Part shown: positions 63,714-64,000 of the stretch, piece by piece
Position numbering within the stretch: the first letter of the stretch is position 1
Layout: every line of letters begins with the position of its first letter
DNA from: Yamagishiella unicocca
Lineage: Eukaryota > Chlorophyta > Chlorophyceae > Chlamydomonadales > Volvocaceae
Direction: 5' to 3'
Assembly: GCA_003116995.1 (NCBI GenBank)
Contig: BDSL01000050.1
Span: forward strand, 62,001-126,000
Length of the DNA: 64,000 nucleotides
The notes under the pieces: generated by a model
Database searches by the model: none
Told to the model about the DNA's origin: nothing
The model's input: the letters and a program-made list of their open reading frames with translations, nothing else
Made by a program: the position numbers and the translations under genes

Positions 63714-64000
63714 GTAGGTATCTAACGCGAATGCATTTATTTGGACACGACTGGTCAACAGCGGCAGACTGGGGCAGTTGCGGTTCGTTGACAAGCTACC
63801 GTAAGCCTCCGTAAACCGCCAGGAGCCGCTTCTTGGCAGAATAGCATCCTTGCTCGCGCCACGAACGCAGGCGCCTGCCTTCCGGCGCAGTTGAAGTAGC
63901 CCTCTCTGCTGCAGGACTCCATCCGTAACTGCAGGTCCCGCATGAGATAGGAACGGGAGGCATGACCTGGCACGAGCGGCATGAGTGGATGCCCCAGGTT
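63714..64000. repeat. dispersed repeat of about 290 bp, copy 2, cut by the window end
   Basis: Same orientation as 54921-55212. The match is still running at position 64000, so the full element is longer than seen here. Confidence 0.85.

Overview
The window looks like nuclear DNA of a chlamydomonadalean (volvocine-type) green alga. The coding exons are extremely GC-rich, the genes are split by many introns with good GT..AG borders, the proteins carry long poly-Ala, poly-Gly and poly-Gln runs, the introns are full of tandem repeats, and there is a DIRS/TOC-type tyrosine-recombinase retrotransposon. Nothing bacterial or organellar was seen. All gene models below were built by hand from splice signals, reading phase and protein-family expectations; no search was run.

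Region by region. 1-5.2 kb: an orphan low-complexity protein (+), then quiet DNA. 5.3-9.9 kb: a hAT transposase relic and a decayed, rearranged DIRS-like element (gag, RT/RNase H and tyrosine recombinase on the minus strand) with split direct repeats. 9.9-16.2 kb: simple repeats, minisatellites and a second orphan protein (+, 11.8-13.05 kb) that shares a short motif with the first. 16.6-18.8 kb (-): a complete 245-aa P-loop kinase in five exons. 21.1-26.6 kb (-): a complete 589-aa protein in nine exons with two RRM domains, a U-box and a poly-Gln tail. 27.1-46.0 kb (+): a flavin-containing monooxygenase whose reading frame continues through splice-phase-compatible exons into a low-complexity tail of about 1,800 residues (19 exons, about 2,304 aa, with one single-base frame break). 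50.0-54.6 kb (-): a complete 420-aa NAD-dependent D-lactate dehydrogenase in eleven exons with a probable transit peptide. 54.6-60.4 kb: intergenic DNA rich in minisatellites and compound satellites. 60.45-62.95 kb: a nearly perfect inverted repeat with 1.24-kb arms, each arm carrying a copy of an unrecognised spliced gene. The window ends in a dispersed repeat also found at 54.9 kb.

Layout: the U-box gene and the monooxygenase start 555 bp apart and diverge, so they may share a promoter. The monooxygenase and the D-lactate dehydrogenase converge across a 4-kb repeat-rich gap. The four housekeeping-type genes show no common pathway. The features most worth follow-up are the RRM-RRM-U-box protein, the giant monooxygenase tail, the intron-borne dispersed repeats that lie on splice sites in several genes, and the long inverted repeat.
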